Positions 1 to 14,640 are shown, counted from the stretch's first letter. The stretch is DNA of 64,000 bases from Epiperipatus broadwayi (GCA_028023455.1 JAQFVV010006700.1:390025-454024), one strand, 5' to 3'. Numbers and translations: made by a program. Notes: generated by a model not told the origin, from the sequence alone.

Positions 1-3000
1 TCAAGCTATCCATCACTTCTGATATGCTCATGAAAAATGATACTCTATTAAACACTGGCATTAAATTTATAATAAAAACTAAAGTTCTTGGCATTTTACT
101 TCAAATTCCCATCAAATAAAATGAGAAGGGTTTAGTTACACATTAATGATGGATTTCTCCATACCTTCCAAATTAATAATTTATGCATGTGTCTGAATTA
201 TGCTATCTGTCATAAAATACTTAATATAACTAAATCCAATCAGTTTACTTATGAAATTGGGATAAATATCATAATACGGATGATGATCATGGCCAACCAA
301 GCTTTAATACTAATTCTGCTTCAGCTGTTCTGTGAGAAAAAATCAATTCTACCTTTATTTTTATTTTTTATCAGCAAATTATCTCACTCTTGGCTATGAA
401 TAAATGATGGAAAACATTCCATAGAGCACATGAGGGATAAAAGACTTTCATAACTCTAATCATTTAAATAACAATACACAGCAGCTCCCAAGGTTAACTT
501 CTGAGACTTAAAACAAACTGGTATGGACATGGTCTCATCACCAAAATAAGGGAAATATACTACTTGGCTTCTCATACTATAATTCATAAAATACGACTAC
601 TTAATCTGGAGGATATAATCTACTCCTAACAAATACTTCAACAAGCTAAGGGAAAGCTTTCTCAATCTCAGACAATATACTATATAACATAAATAACTTC
701 ATTCTGCATAGCCACTAAATACATTTCAATCTAAGCATAATAAAGAAATAATAAATTCACACTTAAATAGATCTCTAATCTTTTTACTTCTCTTGGCACA
801 TTTTCATTGTTTGAAACTGATGGGCATTCAATTATTTTTACCTTCAATTTAAACATTATTATAGCTGGATTCAATAATAGACACGTATATATAAGCATAA
901 TAATACACAAACAATTTCAAATCCTAGTAGATAAAGAACTGTAATGATATCAATTAATAAACTGTAAAGGTAATAATAAGTAAATCTCTCATTTCTGACA
1001 AGTATAATATTTTAACTTGGAAATATACTAATTATTATTAAATAAGCAAGACAAAATAATTTCTAGCAAGCAAAGACAAAATAATTTTTTTTAGTGCATT
1101 TTGCATTAGCACAAAATTGAACTAAAAGTTTGGTTTAGGATAAACAACAAATCTTTAAATTCTGAGTTAAATAATTATTATGAGATAAAATTTATAACTT
1201 CTTGAAAACACAGTGATAAACAATAAATTGTATATAATGAGCTCTTTTCAAAAACAAGCTGTTCATCCCTTAACAGCGAATGGATATTTCTATTGCTGAC
1301 ATGTGCATATAAAAATACAAGCACACAATAAAACTAATAAAATAATACTAATTACCTAGTATAATATTTTTCCATATTATACTTTGTGAGACATTCTTGG
1401 TGAGAAACAAAAATAATAATAATAATAAAATCATAATACAATTTTTTTTAAATCTATCTAGCTATTAAATGCTAACAAAATAATAATCATTGAAGCTTTT
1501 CTTTTTTTGGTTGAAACGAAAGTTATTTCTAGACTGTAAATGACATCTCTTGGTCATGTACTAAATAATGATACTAATTGGTATACATATAAATATTAAT
1601 AAACACACAAAAAATTCCTGCAGGGAGATAATATTAATTTGGATCCAATTTAGCAGCATTCAGAGTTTTAGCAATAGCTAATGAAACCACTGGCAATATT
1701 ACATATGAAAATTCTTCATTATAGCAATAAACATTTATTAGGCATAAGTAGAGCAATAATTTATTATTTAATTCATTAGATATATCTAAGCCTTCGTTCT
1801 GAATTTTCAAAGGCCATTCATCAAGCAAGTCACGACTAAGTTTATAGAATCATTTAAATTCACATAAGTCTGTTGATAACATTTTTTTAAAAAAAAATTA
1901 AATGCAAATGAGAATAATAAAATGAAAGAAATTTGCCTCCAATTTTTATACTCTTCTATCCATTTATTCATCAGAATATTTAGAGATAAGTTAATAAATA
2001 ATCCATTAAACTATACGTTACGCATTTGTTCCTTATTTTAGATACAAATGGTTAGGTGAATGTATTAACAATAATAATAAAGCAGGTTAGAATAAATTAT
2101 CCACACACATCTTTCTGTTTAAACTTCATTCCTTTATAGTTAGCAAAAAATACTAATAAAGAGTCTCTGACATGTCCAATGAACAAGTTCAACAAAAATT
2201 TCCCAAAATAAAATTCATCCATTCCAATTACTTCTTTAATATTAGAATTAAGATTTAAATAAAATAGTTTTGAAATATAAACATGCATTTCCATTACTTC
2301 TTTAATATTAGAAATTAAACTTAAATGGTTTATAATATAGGCACACATATGCATTTCAAATGATGACTTTAGAATTTAAACTAGTTAATTAAAAAGTAAG
2401 GGATGTACCTTGTTACTGTCATTTTACGTTTTCATGTTCCAGAAAATTAATAATGATTTTTCACTTTCAAACATGGGTCATGAAAGAATCAGCTTGTAAA
2501 ACAAAATTGTACTAATAAAAACTTTTATTGGGAGAGAAATGAGGAAATCAGAAAGCAATGTGAAGTTCAGTGAAGTTAAATAAATTCCCCCTTTTGTAAA
2601 AAGGTTTTTCCTTTTTTATATATCCCAGACCATTACCCAAGCATCTGTTCTTCCAATAATCCAAGGTTATTTGAAAGTTCAAAGGTCTCTAGAAATAAAT
2701 TGCTCCACCCATTGGACTTAAATTTAATTAGCAAAAAAAATATGCAAGAAACTTTTTTGTCTTGAAAAAGAACGAAAAAAAATCATTTTGTCTTTTAAAA
2801 AAAAAATTAAACTGAACTAATAATAAAATGTTCTGTATTTCCAAAGTAACAAAATAAAACTAATGATAATTATTTTAGCAAATAAAATATTTAATAGTAT
2901 AATTGTTGTTTAACAATCCACTGGTCAAGTGATCCATTAATTCACTTGAAATGTATCTAAGCTGGTTATTCAAGCTATTGGTTGTGAAAGTAAATATTTT

Positions 3001-5870
3001 GCTGTAAGACATGATATTTGGTGGTTTAATGAAATATATGAATAGAAAATGAAGTTGAAGGATGACACAAGCATACATGAACATTCACAAATACTATGTC
3101 ACAAGTACTAAACTGATCTGACTGAAATGAGAGTTTCTATGATGATGAGTCAAACATATTGTACTGTTTACACTATGGATTAAAATATTACTAATAAACC
3201 AGAGAATTATCTAAACAAATATCAATACTGTTCTGCTGACAAATAAAACAAACTTGGATCAACTTAAACTAAACTGAGAACTTCTGTGACAAGCCCCCCC
3301 CCTTCCTATCATTAATTGCTCACTAAAGAAAAATATTATATCTCAAAACCTTCAAATTATATCTATAAGTGCTTTTAAACATATTTTTAGGTCATTAATA
3401 AAAAAAAATTTAATTTGAGGTTATTTCTTTTTTTTTTAGTAAAACGCTATAAGCTGTTATTGAAACAGTGCTACATAATTACAATCAATATTTCTGGTGC
3501 CAGTCCAGAAGGTTACAATATATAGAAAATTATATGGACTTAATTGGGTTTGTATGTTATTAAACAATTGTCTTAAATACTAAAATACACATTCCAGCCA
3601 ACTATGACTAAATATGATCTATATATTAACCCACACACAAGTATCATTAATTTTATAGTGGTAAGATTCATTAACTTTAATTTACTAAGGGCTATATATT
3701 CAGAATGGGTGGACAATTAGTTTAGGCTGTGTTTAATTTCAGCGGCAATCCTTTCTATGGATACATATACTTTTTCAGTTTTAACAATGTTTATTGATGG
3801 TAGTGTTTACACATATATATTTGCTTTGATACTAATCTTTAATAATAATAACATATTCAAAATACCTGGATTACAAATAAACTACTTTGTTATTACCATC
3901 ATTACTTTTTATGAGTGTTTATCCTCCGTATGACTGACTCTAGAGGTTATTTACAATCTTATTATTGGGAAATTTATCACTTCAGAGGCCGCTCAGTTAT
4001 ATATATATAAGTTTAAGGCACTTTCACATAAATAATTATTTATTTTATATACTATAAAATATCTGCTCACCATCTTTTTACATGATTATATATTATGCAG
4101 ATTAGCATAATTAATCCTTGTTACAATGGAGAGTCGAGAGCACAACTCTGAATAATAATCGTATTTTTTTTAATCTTTTTTTTTCTTTAAATTTCTTGCT
4201 TAATAGTAATTTTTGGCATCTTCTTGACTCAGCCCATCCCAAGAGAGTTGGAGAATCAAGAAGAAGCATAAACAATATTTATAATTTAAATTTTGATTCT
4301 CTCCATCTTTCAAGGTAAAGAGTTAACGCAAATAATAACTAAATGTTTAATATTAAATTTAACAACTAAACCAGCAAACTGGATTTATAATTGTAATAAA
4401 GAAAATATATATATATAGATTATATAGGTTAAGATCAAGTAATATTGTCTTAATTAGGTTAAGTTACAGTTATTCATTAAACAAATATAACTTTTACTGG
4501 CATTCTGGAGAGCTTCTCTCGAGGTTGATGAGTGACTTCAGCACTTGATGCAGCATAAGGTGGGCAATGAGGACAATTTTTTTTTACATTCTTTTGCTTG
4601 TGGAACAGCTTGGGATGCCCACCTCTCCACTATGATGACCCAGAGAATCTGACACTGATCTACTCATGCATTTTAGTAGGTACTGTGCACATTGTTTTTA
4701 TATTGAGTTAATGTGAAATGAAAGCTCTTTCTTCTCGAGTTAATATGCTCTACTCCAAGGTATCACTAATACTTCAATGAACAGTTCTCTCTTGAAATTT
4801 TAATAGAATAGCAAATTTTATTAATTAATAATAATCATAATACCAAACAATGCATCTCTCTTCTTATATACTTGTGCTTTTTGCCTGTGGTGGTTTTTTA
4901 AAATGGATGGTAGATTTAGATTTAAGTGCCTTCCATTAGCGTATACATTTTTACATACTTCCCTGTTGCCAATTTGATTTCTTGTACATTGCTTCTTATT
5001 CCTTCTCAACAATGTACTTACCATGTACAGGATGTGCATGTGTCAAACTGCAACTATTCTGATTATGCCAGGGGGATACAGCACTTTTTTTAATGTATTA
5101 CGACCACTCTCCCATTGTTTATCCCTTTTAATATTTCTCTGCTTTTAGTAATTTTACTAACATTTCAATTTAGCCAAATTTTAGCATGAAAATTATTTTC
5201 TTTTTACTTAAGATTGTTTGGCCTTATTAAAGACTAAACTTATAACAATTTCTATCCCACAATTGCACACGCACATGTGCTTATTTCTAATGTATGTGGG
5301 TTTATTTATTAAATAAATCATTTATACACTGGGAGATAGGTTTAAACTTAACTAACTTGAAACAAGCATATCTACTGGTAGACATGCACCGCCTCAATAC
5401 ACTCGCATTATGAGAATTGCTCATGTTAGAGAAGATAATTGTAACTGAGGGTAATGAGGACTATGGAGTAACTCAACGAACTCCACCACTGAAAGAACCA
5501 AAATGGATCTAGGGACTATACAGGCCACATCAGCCTTATTATAATTTATGTATGCCTCATTGGCATTCGCAAGTAATATGTATAAACTAAATATATTAAG
5601 CTTATTAGTAAATCTTTAATATTAGTAACTTGTGCCTATTAAAGTCAGTATTTAGTCATAAAACTTTGTTTGCTAATTGCTTTTATTTCTGTTGTTCTGA
5701 CCACCATACTTTGATTGTAGTATTCATAGTGGCTGTACACAGCAGAAGTTGGCACAGTCTTGACAGAATAGAAATTAACTTGTAATTTTATATCGTAATA
5801 TAATTTATTGTGTAGTCAGGAATTGTGAGGGGAATTTTTTTTTTACTTACTAGTTTTTCAGATTAAGAGT
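1..5870. other. AT-rich non-coding stretch
   Basis: No coding block or RNA gene is supported here. Short open frames of 60-85 codons are what chance gives in such AT-rich DNA and show no recognisable motifs. A small imperfect direct repeat (an ATTACTTCTTTAATATTAGA core) occurs near 2228 and again near 2297. Homopolymers and short AT repeats are common. Confidence 0.6.
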
Positions 5871-5874
5871 TAAG

Positions 5875-6375
5875 ATGATGACTGCTGTGCCACAAATGAC
5901 AATAAACCAGTTTAATGTTTATAGTCCTGTTTGCTTAGCCAATTTATCTCAAACAGATTGAGAAACTTTTTTTATTAATGGAACTATCAGTGGCCCCATT
6001 AAAATTGTTATATTGTTATGTTGTGCTGAGAAACAGATGAGAGAAAGCACAAATAGGTTATGTAATTATGAAGAAACAAAGAAATTGGCATACAAAATAG
6101 TTGAAATACTAAATAATTATTTTAGTCCAAAGCCCTCTAAGCATGTAGCTTGGCTACATTTTAGAAATATATGGCAAAATAAAGGGGAAAGTATTTGAGA
6201 CTATGATCAATCATTTAGAGAACTAGCTAAGAGTTGTAGTTATGGTGATGCATTAGAAGATGCTCTACTGGAACATTTACATTGGGGAATGGTGACATAT
6301 ATAGGCTAAGGTAGACTTATCATACGACAAAACAGGATATCAGTTATATAAGATGCATTTAAAATTGTCTAATTT
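5875..6375 (+). pseudogene. Decayed Ty3/gypsy-type Gag fragment
   Basis: The plus-strand frame starting near 5875 reads a Gag-like protein broken by in-frame stops at about 5959 and 6196 and further stops after 6300. Three blocks match the usual order in gypsy Gag proteins of the K02A2.6 type: FNVYSPV near the start, NNYFSPKPSKHVAWLHFRN in the middle (the family usually shows a SPKP block followed by a basic F-x-R stretch), and FRELAKSCSYGDALEDALL near the end (family: ELRRLA..C.FGD.L.DAL). No protease or reverse transcriptase follows and no LTRs were seen, so this is an isolated fragment. It is a different Gag lineage from the large element at the right end. The family assignment comes from motif order only. 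Confidence 0.72.
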
Positions 6376-6379
6376 AAAA

Positions 6380-7297
6380 ACTAAACACAATTAATATTGA
6401 GTAGTTTAGGCATTGTGTATCTCAATTGTGCAAAAGGTATTGACTAGTGTGTTAGTGTTGTTTTTTATATTAAATCCAATATTCTTTTTTAATATGTAAC
6501 ACACCTACTAATGTTTAAAAAATAAATAAGGAAGCAAAAAATTCCAGGATTAAAATTATTAACCATGTTAGCTGATGATGAAGTTTCTGTGAAACTAAAG
6601 GCTTTAGTTTTGAAATATTTTGTTTCACTTTTTATTTTTTAAGAATTAGCAATAATTTATATAAATAATCTTAGATTCATTTTCAAATATTAGAAAACAC
6701 AATATTTTATTCTCAGTATTAAATTTTTAAGATACTTGTAAATGATATCATCATTGATAGCTATTAATCCATATAAATGAAGTTATGTAACTAAGCTTTC
6801 ATTTATTCTCCATGTGCTTCTATATCATGCAAGAAGCAAGTGTAATAAAACTGATGGTAAGTAATGGCAGACTTCTTATTGTAATCAAGTATTATTACTT
6901 GTTCGTAGTATCTAAAAAAAATAATCAAATTGTTTTTATTGCTTGGAAGATTATGTAACATTTGAAGACCAGAAATTAAGAATTGGGCTATGATTTGTAG
7001 ACTTTTAGTTCTCAGTTCTCATGTTTGCTATTCTACCACTGCACTAAACCATGCAAATTATCATAATATCTTAGTGTTCAGTTACTTCAATTGGTTTTCA
7101 AACAGAGAACTTTACACATTCCATAACAATAATATATTTTGATACTAACATAATGACTTATCATTGTTTTAGAATTGAATAAAAAAAGATAGTATTACAA
7201 TGATGAAAGCCATTAATAAGTAGGGCAAGAAGACTTACAAAAGTTATAATATAAATATATAAATTTATTAAGTGCTAGTAGATATCTAATAAGAATG
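6380..7297. other. AT-rich non-coding stretch
   Basis: No gene or repeat can be supported. The sequence after the decayed gag does not read as protease or reverse transcriptase in any frame examined. Confidence 0.5.
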
Positions 7298-7410
7298 TAC
7301 AAAGCTAAAACCTTCTACAGAAGCACCTTAAAAATGCAATCATTATTACAACTGATTGGCTGTCACATAAGCATTTTTAAGGCACTTCTGTTGAAGGTTT
7401 TAGCCTTGTA
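7298..7410. repeat. Hairpin (MITE-like) inverted repeat
   Basis: Two 40-base arms (7298-7337 and 7371-7410) are reverse complements with about four mismatches, separated by a 33-base spacer. The arms begin TACAAAGCTAAAACC. No clear target duplication is visible at the outer edges. It could be a small non-autonomous DNA element or a hairpin from local duplication. Confidence 0.75.
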
Positions 7411-8087
7411 TATATGAACTTTAAGTAATAATAATACAAATGAATGTTTTTCTGTTCAGGTGTTCATAAGAGGTTTGAGCAGTGGACATGGTAATTGAAA
7501 CTACCATCCATGGACTTTGAACTTCAGTCTGTCACATTACCATTGCATTTAACAATGCAGGCTTGTTTTAGAAAATATACTATTGCAAATATTGTTTAAT
7601 GTTTCTGTTTAATGCAGTGGTCATGGATTCAAGAGCTAAAAATTTATGAACCAAAGGTTCAACTTACCATATTTGGTGATTGAAGATCATATGACCTATT
7701 ATGCAATGAACTAATCAAATATTTTTTTTATTCTCTCTTTCCCTTTTAATTTATGAAAAAAAAAAAAAAAAGATTATTTATGAGAAAACTTTATTAAAGA
7801 CTATCAAATATATATATACTCAATTAAAAGTTATCCTAGCATGCTTCTGTGGGCAAGGAACATACAGACATAATAATAATTTGAAGTGAATTTTGTCAAT
7901 ACATTTGCTAGACATATGTCCATTTAAATATGAACACGTAAAAAAAATTATTCATTTCAAAATCATTTCTAAGGAAAGATTTGGAAATATGCTTTGCTAA
8001 AAAAAGGTATTTAAATCACAGTTTGATTACTTGAGTTTTCTAAAAAAAACTTAAGAAAGTTTGAAAGACAATAATTGTCTTTCTTTA
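7411..8087. other. AT-rich non-coding stretch
   Basis: Nothing coding is seen. A 16-base A run lies near 7756, and a small perfect palindrome (GAAAGACAATAATTGTCTTTC) lies at about 8063-8083. Confidence 0.5.
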
Positions 8088-8185
8088 GAAAAGAAAAACA
8101 GTTTAGAATATTTTGATGAAAATAAATTTTTTGTCAGGAAAGAAAAACAGTTTAGAATATTTTGATGAAAATAATTTTTTTGTCA
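8088..8185. repeat. 49-bp tandem duplication
   Basis: Two nearly identical 49-base units, 8088-8136 and 8137-8185, sit head to tail and differ at only a few positions. Each contains AAACAGTTTAGAATATTTTG. This is a simple local duplication. Confidence 0.9.
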
Positions 8186-10564
8186 CTCATCAGTTATCTA
8201 GATAAGTTGGTGATTAATAATATAGTAATTGTAAAATATGGCTCTTGTAAGAAGGGGAAGGGGGATATATATATCATGTTGGAAATAAGATATGTAATAT
8301 AATAATATCATGTTAAAAATAAAAGTAATTTATATGTTGAAACAAGGATGAGGGGTTAACATTTATTTATTTTATTTCATTATTTTTGTTTTAATTCTTT
8401 TTAATTAGCATCACTCCTATGTAGGAATTATTAGAGAACAGTTTTGTGTTACAGGGATGGCGCCCCTACCTGTCATGATTTACTTAGAAAATTTTGAATT
8501 ATTTCTAATTTTAATCATTCTTTTTTCAAGTAGATTGCTCATAGGCAATCTATCTAACCTTTCAAGGTTTATCAATATCTCCTTAACTAGAAAATAAAAA
8601 AAGATGAGAAAACGCCCAAACTCTCATCATCCAGCAATTAGCAAATCTAAGGAATAATGCATACTTCTTTACTATTCCTCTATAGGCAGTGTTGGTGAAT
8701 CATTTACCCTGAAGCAGACTATTTAAAGACTGTTCTACTTTAACTTAACAATAATAATACATATTTTATTGGGGGGGGGGGAGAATGAAAGCATTTTTTA
8801 AAACATTCTTATAGTAATATATCACTTGTGTATTATCTAATGTTCCATTTAATGTAATTAAATTTTTTTCCATCTTAGTATAGTTTTATTAATGGAGATA
8901 TTTTTAATTGGTATATCATTAAAACTATTGCATACATAAAATTTGTAATAAACTAATATATGTAACAATAAAAACATTAAAGTTTGTCAAATAAGGCTTC
9001 ATAAGTAATTTAATGTTAAAATTGACTGCAATTTTTATTCTCCTTTGATACATGATTTTCACACATTACTTAAATAATTTTAAAAACTCTGCTTGATTGC
9101 TTTGGAGGTTATTCAAACACCTGAATTACTGTTAAGCACCATTGCTCTAATCAAGTTAATCAAAATGTTTTTTTTTTTTTAAAAAAAAAAAAAAACTTGA
9201 GTGAACCTTCAGCTCTCCAGTCTATCACTATCTATATGACATAAGGCTGAACATAATTAGAAAAAAAATTAATTGAAAAATATAGAATTAAGGAAACTCA
9301 CTGAAACTTATTTCTTGTGCCAGATTTTTCAGTGTTTTACTTTCCAGAAATTTAAGATCATTGTGAATGTTTTTATACCAGTTGTGTTACTTGGTCAATT
9401 ACTATGATAATGATGGAACAATTTTTATTTTGTCGTGTGAAAGTCGTGAGTTCGAATCTCACATGTATTACATATATAAATGCAGGTTTAAGCCTGTACA
9501 ATGTATTTAAATGACTAAGTAAATTATCACCTGTTTTGTGATTAATTAGGAACTCATCATCTTATGTCAGTATTAAATTCTTCATAACCAGCCATGTGTC
9601 ACTTCACATATGAGAGCCATATTTTATTTTATCACTTTATAAACTATAATATATTAATTTAATTTAAAAAGTGAAATTATAATAATTATGTGAGTCTGTA
9701 TTTTGAATTTGTATTTGAATACTTGTATTGTCTAAATAGTTAACCTATTTTTTTTAAAAATGTCTCATTCAAAATTCTTATACCAATACTAAATAAGCAT
9801 TAAATTAGTTACAAAATAAATAAAATAAATATATTCAATGTAGAACTAATAAAAAAAAAATTTTAAATGATAGTCATTTTATAAATTTATATGTATAAAC
9901 TAATGTACACAAAGTTAATGAAATTTAAAGTAAATTTAACAACTTTGACATCTCATAAAATAACTTGATGCCAATATTTGTCTGAAGGTAACTTAATGCC
10001 AAGTTCTCAAGTATAGCTATTTCACCACTTACAACATTGATCATTCAGTTGGTTACGAGTCTATTGCTATATTTCAGTGCTGTATATAATGTCCATACTC
10101 ATTAAATGCTGTTATGTATTCATCTTATGCTTACTCTTAATAATGGATTTATCCAAACTTTAGAACTCTCTAAATTGGATTCAGATTTTATTATGGCCCC
10201 AATAAAGCAATAATAATATAAACAATTACCCAATGGCATAAACAAGGAAATTAATTAGTAGATCAATATTAATCCATTTAAACTGAAAAGAGTCTGGCTT
10301 AAGCAATAATATAATGATTGTCCAAATATCTACAGCCAGTCCAGTGCAAATGTGTTAAAGAGATATTATGATAAATGACAAATTTTATAATGTTCTATCA
10401 TTAAATGGTGCTCAATACATTCCATATAACTTAAATAGCATATTTAAATTAACAAATGTACAATGTTAAGGGCTTACTTTATTTATTAGCAGTGTTAACA
10501 CATGATGATGATGATAACTTCTAATAGTGATTTTATTTTCAACATATTCTTTGCATAAATAATA
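8186..10564. other. AT-rich non-coding stretch with an isolated tRNA T-arm-like hairpin
   Basis: No coding block is supported. At 9446-9462 the sequence GTGAGTTCGAATCTCAC forms a perfect 5-bp stem with a 7-base loop and fits an RNA polymerase III B box. No anticodon or D arm can be folded upstream, so it is at best the end of an old tRNA-derived SINE. A 12-base G run lies at about 8771, and a T run meets an A run at about 9169-9194. Confidence 0.5.
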
Positions 10565-11018
10565 TTACTGTTTTTCTAATTTTAATATATCCTCCAGATA
10601 TTCATCTATAACCTGTAAACAAACTTTTTTAATTATCATAATGGCTAAATTTTTTTCTTCTTCTTCCATATGTTGTTGTATATCATGGAAACTTTTTTTT
10701 TATCTATTTTAATAGCTGCAGTTTCTGTTGTTTCTAGTTCTTTTTGCGCATTTTTTACCCACATTTTGTCCAATGTTTTCTTGGTCACAACTCAAAGAAG
10801 CATCTTGCCATTTCATTATTTCTTGAATAGAACTTGCCAAGCCAATTCATTCAAAAAGATGACATAATGTTTCTCCTGTTTTGGGGTCCCTTGATTCATC
10901 TGTAATACTTTCAGAGAGAATTAGAAGTTTTTTCAGTACCATTGGAACTTTTCCTTGGGTTAGATTAAGCTTTATGAGAAAAGACATCTTGCCCTGATTT
11001 TATCTGTTTGCTACTCAT
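10565..11018 (-). pseudogene. Broken coding block of about 150 codons, unknown family
   Basis: Reading the minus strand from an ATG at 11018 to a stop at 10565 gives a coherent charged protein only if several frame changes are allowed. Segments in order are MSSKQIKSGQ, then KLNLTQGKVPMVLKKLLILS, a charged part ending KTGETLCHLFE (followed by a stop), IGLASSIQEIMKWQDAS, then MWVKNAQKELETTETAAIKI, and finally HMEEEEKNLAIMI and IDEYLEDILKLEKQ before the stop. The second half looks like an alpha-helical coiled coil. No introns interrupt it and at least three lesions are present, which fits a processed pseudogene or decayed gene. No poly-A trace follows the stop. I do not recognise the family and assign no function. 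Confidence 0.55.
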
Positions 11019-14000
11019 TTTTAACTTTGAAATAAAACACTGATTGATAATCTAATTGAGATCAATTCTAAATCTGCTTTTTTTTTATTTTTGTTCATCA
11101 CTTTGTCATTTTTGTTTCCATTAAATATGATAAATGTAGAATATAGTCAAATAATTATCTTAAACTATCTAGATTCCTTTGCAAGAAAAAAATTTGTAAT
11201 AGTTTAAAGTGAAACAGTATTTATTGACTAGAATCCTGTTTTACCTACTAATTCCCATAGTAATGTTTATTCTCAGTTTAAACCCCTTGAAGACCACATG
11301 TATTTGTATATATGTATGTACATTTTTATATATTTGTGTACATTTGGGTATATTTATGTCTGTATGTGTATCATTATATAATGTGTATACCTAAGTGCAA
11401 ACATTGTTGTATGTATGAGTGCACCTACATATATATGTGAATTAAGCTGCAACGCAATAGATTGTATAAGCATTGCAATGCAATTAAGTTATTTTATCTC
11501 CAATTTATTAAAATGAAAATATACAAATTTCTTTTATTTAATTTAAAACTCGCATATAATTTCAATTCTAGAGATGACTAGAATACATATATAACAGAAT
11601 GTTTACACAATTTAAATCTGTTTTAAAAAATTGCCTGTTTCTTAGAAAGTCTCACACCACACGCACCTGGTTTAATTTGTTTGGGGACCAAGAACAGATT
11701 TTAAAATAAGTCTAAAATAAATTTTAAGACAAAGCAAAATCATTCAACCAGCACTATTCTAAAATCTTAATGCAGAAGTTTAAAAGTAATAAAATTATGT
11801 TAAATTTCAAGATTAAAAACTTAAAATTGTAAACAAGTTAATAGATTTTGCAAGGGTGGATCAAAAAGTTAATATAAAAAACCCAAAATTTTAGCGCTGA
11901 AAGTTCACTGTCTATTTTTATATGAAGAAGTTGCTGATAGGAGCTATTCCCATTTTGGCAATGGAAATGAATGGATAGAGTCCACCAACTTTGCTATCTT
12001 CTTTTGGAAGACTGGTCTTTAGGAATGGATGAGTTTGAGACCTGCAGCCCACCAAGAAGACCTCGAAGAGCTCACCTAGAGAAGTAACAGCTCCACTACA
12101 ATGCTAGACAGCTCAGCCCAAAGAGGATTATTGGTAACATTTTTTCCCAAAGAACTCTTTAAAATAAATCTAAAATTAAAATTATTCTAAAAGTTTCTTA
12201 AGCTAGCTATATAATTGAATGTTCATAATTTATAACTTCTAAATGTTTCTAATAAATTAAACTAAACTCTATAATAATTTAATGTAACTTTAAATAATAA
12301 TTATAAATGAATATTTATAATTTAATAATTTTTCTCAACATAATAACTGTGTTCAGTTATTATATCTATACTGACCTAATCTGTAGTCACCTATTCTCTT
12401 TATATTTTATTGTTTATTTCATTGATATTTATGAGAATGCCATAAATCCAAATGGAGATTGATAATATTAATAATGTTGAGGGATGATTAAAAGCTTGTA
12501 TAATTGATTTATGCTGCTTCTTTAGCAAACATAAATCTCCATTTTGATATCTATTCTACATATGTATATTTAGTTATGCTACTATGTTTTAGCTTATCAT
12601 TAAGGTTTTCATGTTAATGAAATATGTATAGTTAAATAATCACAAGACTGATATTATAAAAACATATAAGTAAATAATTAAACCCCAAATATGCTTTTTC
12701 CTTCTTTATTTTATTTTATTACTATCCAGATTTAATCTTTAAACTGTATTGCTTTAATGAAATCCTTTTTAGCATGTTTAAATTATGATAATAAGGTAGT
12801 TTCACAGAATGAAACTAAAGTATTTAGTGCATTAGTTTAATTTTAATATTAATATTATTTCAGTAAGTGTTAAGAATGTATCTTTACAAAGCATACATGT
12901 GCAATACACCTTGCTATATTTTTTGTAAAATGGGCTTATGGTTTGATGCCTCCCCATTATTCTAGTTTGGACAGCTACATTTAGAACTGGAATACGAGGG
13001 TCCAGAAACCAATAATTAAAGTTGATTCGATCTCCTGAACTAAGGTTCATATTTTAATAGCAAATCATATGGTCCAAGGGAACCTCTCACTTGGTACTGA
13101 ATCCCATGACTAATTACACATTCCGGCTGCAAATCTTATTTAGTTAATGTAGTGCCTTAGTATCTGAAGCTCTGCTACATTCACAAGTTCATTTGCTCCA
13201 CATTTTTATTCAATTCAGCATTGATCTAGCTTATATAACAATCTGCATAGAAAGCACATTTATTGCTCAGTATGTATAAGTTAGTCTAATAAATTATATG
13301 TTGTCAGTTACCATTCTTGTAAGATTTAACTCATAGCAAACCTCAAATAGATGTCATACCATATTCAAGCATGATTATAGACCATAGGTATTGAATTGTA
13401 ATAAACCTTAAAATTAAATTATTAATGTGCATCCTCAAAGATGAGACTCTGTATTAACTCAGCTCATCATTGTATAACACTTGTAAGTGTAAATCTTAAT
13501 GCACTTCTAATTTGTATTAATTAACTTATAATTTAATAATTAAAGATATTAAATTTGTAATAATGTTTAGTGTGTTATTCACAATCCATTTCCCAAATCT
13601 TATTTATATTTATTTTATTTTAGTGTTAATTATTAATATATGCAGCATCTCAGAAAGCCGTGTGTGTGTGTGTGTGTATTAGTTAATTGCTAATTTACCA
13701 ATAATTCTCTGAGTCTCATACTTAATCCTGTGCTACTGCTGGCTTGCAAACTAAAGGGGACTGAGTGTAATCTCATACATGCCATACATAAGGTAGTAGA
13801 TCAGAGAGTGTTGGTAAAGGAATTGAGGTGTGATTTGATTCGAGGTCTCAACCCCTCATCGAGATCAGCTTTGGGATAATTTGCCAAAACTCTGGATTTT
13901 TTGCATGAATGTGCAAATGTGACCATTACAAAAATAATATACAAATATTATTTTTGTTTACATAAACCTATGTAGAACAAACTATTTTGTATATTACATT

Positions 14001-14640
14001 TGTATACATGAATATATGTTTATCATATATATATATACAAACATTTTTGAATATTTTTTTATTCTTCTAATTATAAACCCAGCATATGGATTACTAATGA
14101 CAATATATATCATTAAAATAAATTGTTTTTTTCTAAAAAACAAATTCACTTAATCACAGTGAAATGGAGGGGCTAGTTATATAATTAACACTATTTAAAA
14201 GAGAAACAAGCACAAGTATTATTAAGTCATGCTCATATCAGAAATAATGGTCTGAAATTACTTTGATACTAACGCATGTTGCTTATTATTTGAAAAAAGC
14301 CATCTGGCATGCATAAGTTTGGACAGGTGGTTCCTGAGGGAAAATAGTATTAGATTTTTCATGAGACAAGCCAACATGGCTGGAAGTGTTAAGTTTATTG
14401 GAACAAGTCATGACATTTTTACAAAAGCGGATTGTTTCTGGAAATAACTATGCATCTACAGACTTTCACCATAATGGGCAATGAACTCTTAACTATAGTA
14501 AATATATTATTACTTGAATAGAATATGTTTTGATCTTATTTTAGTTATATATCATTTATTATCTGGAAAGTATTATTTCTCAGAAATAAAATATCTACAG
14601 CCAGCAAATATAAAACCACATAGATGTTAAGACATTAAAA
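11019..14640. other. AT-rich non-coding stretch
   Basis: No gene is supported. A less AT-rich patch at about 11920-12130 and another at 13730-13880 were read in all frames without finding a recognisable protein. A (TG)n run of 18 bases lies at 13660-13677. The 72-codon minus-strand frame at 12832-13050 shows no motif and is probably chance. Confidence 0.5.

Noticed and set aside
9446-9462. A tRNA gene
   Set aside because: Only a T arm folds. No anticodon or D arm could be placed upstream, so it is left as a fragment.
11920-12130. A less AT-rich island as a possible exon
   Set aside because: All frames are broken by stops within about 20-35 codons and no splice borders or motifs support it.
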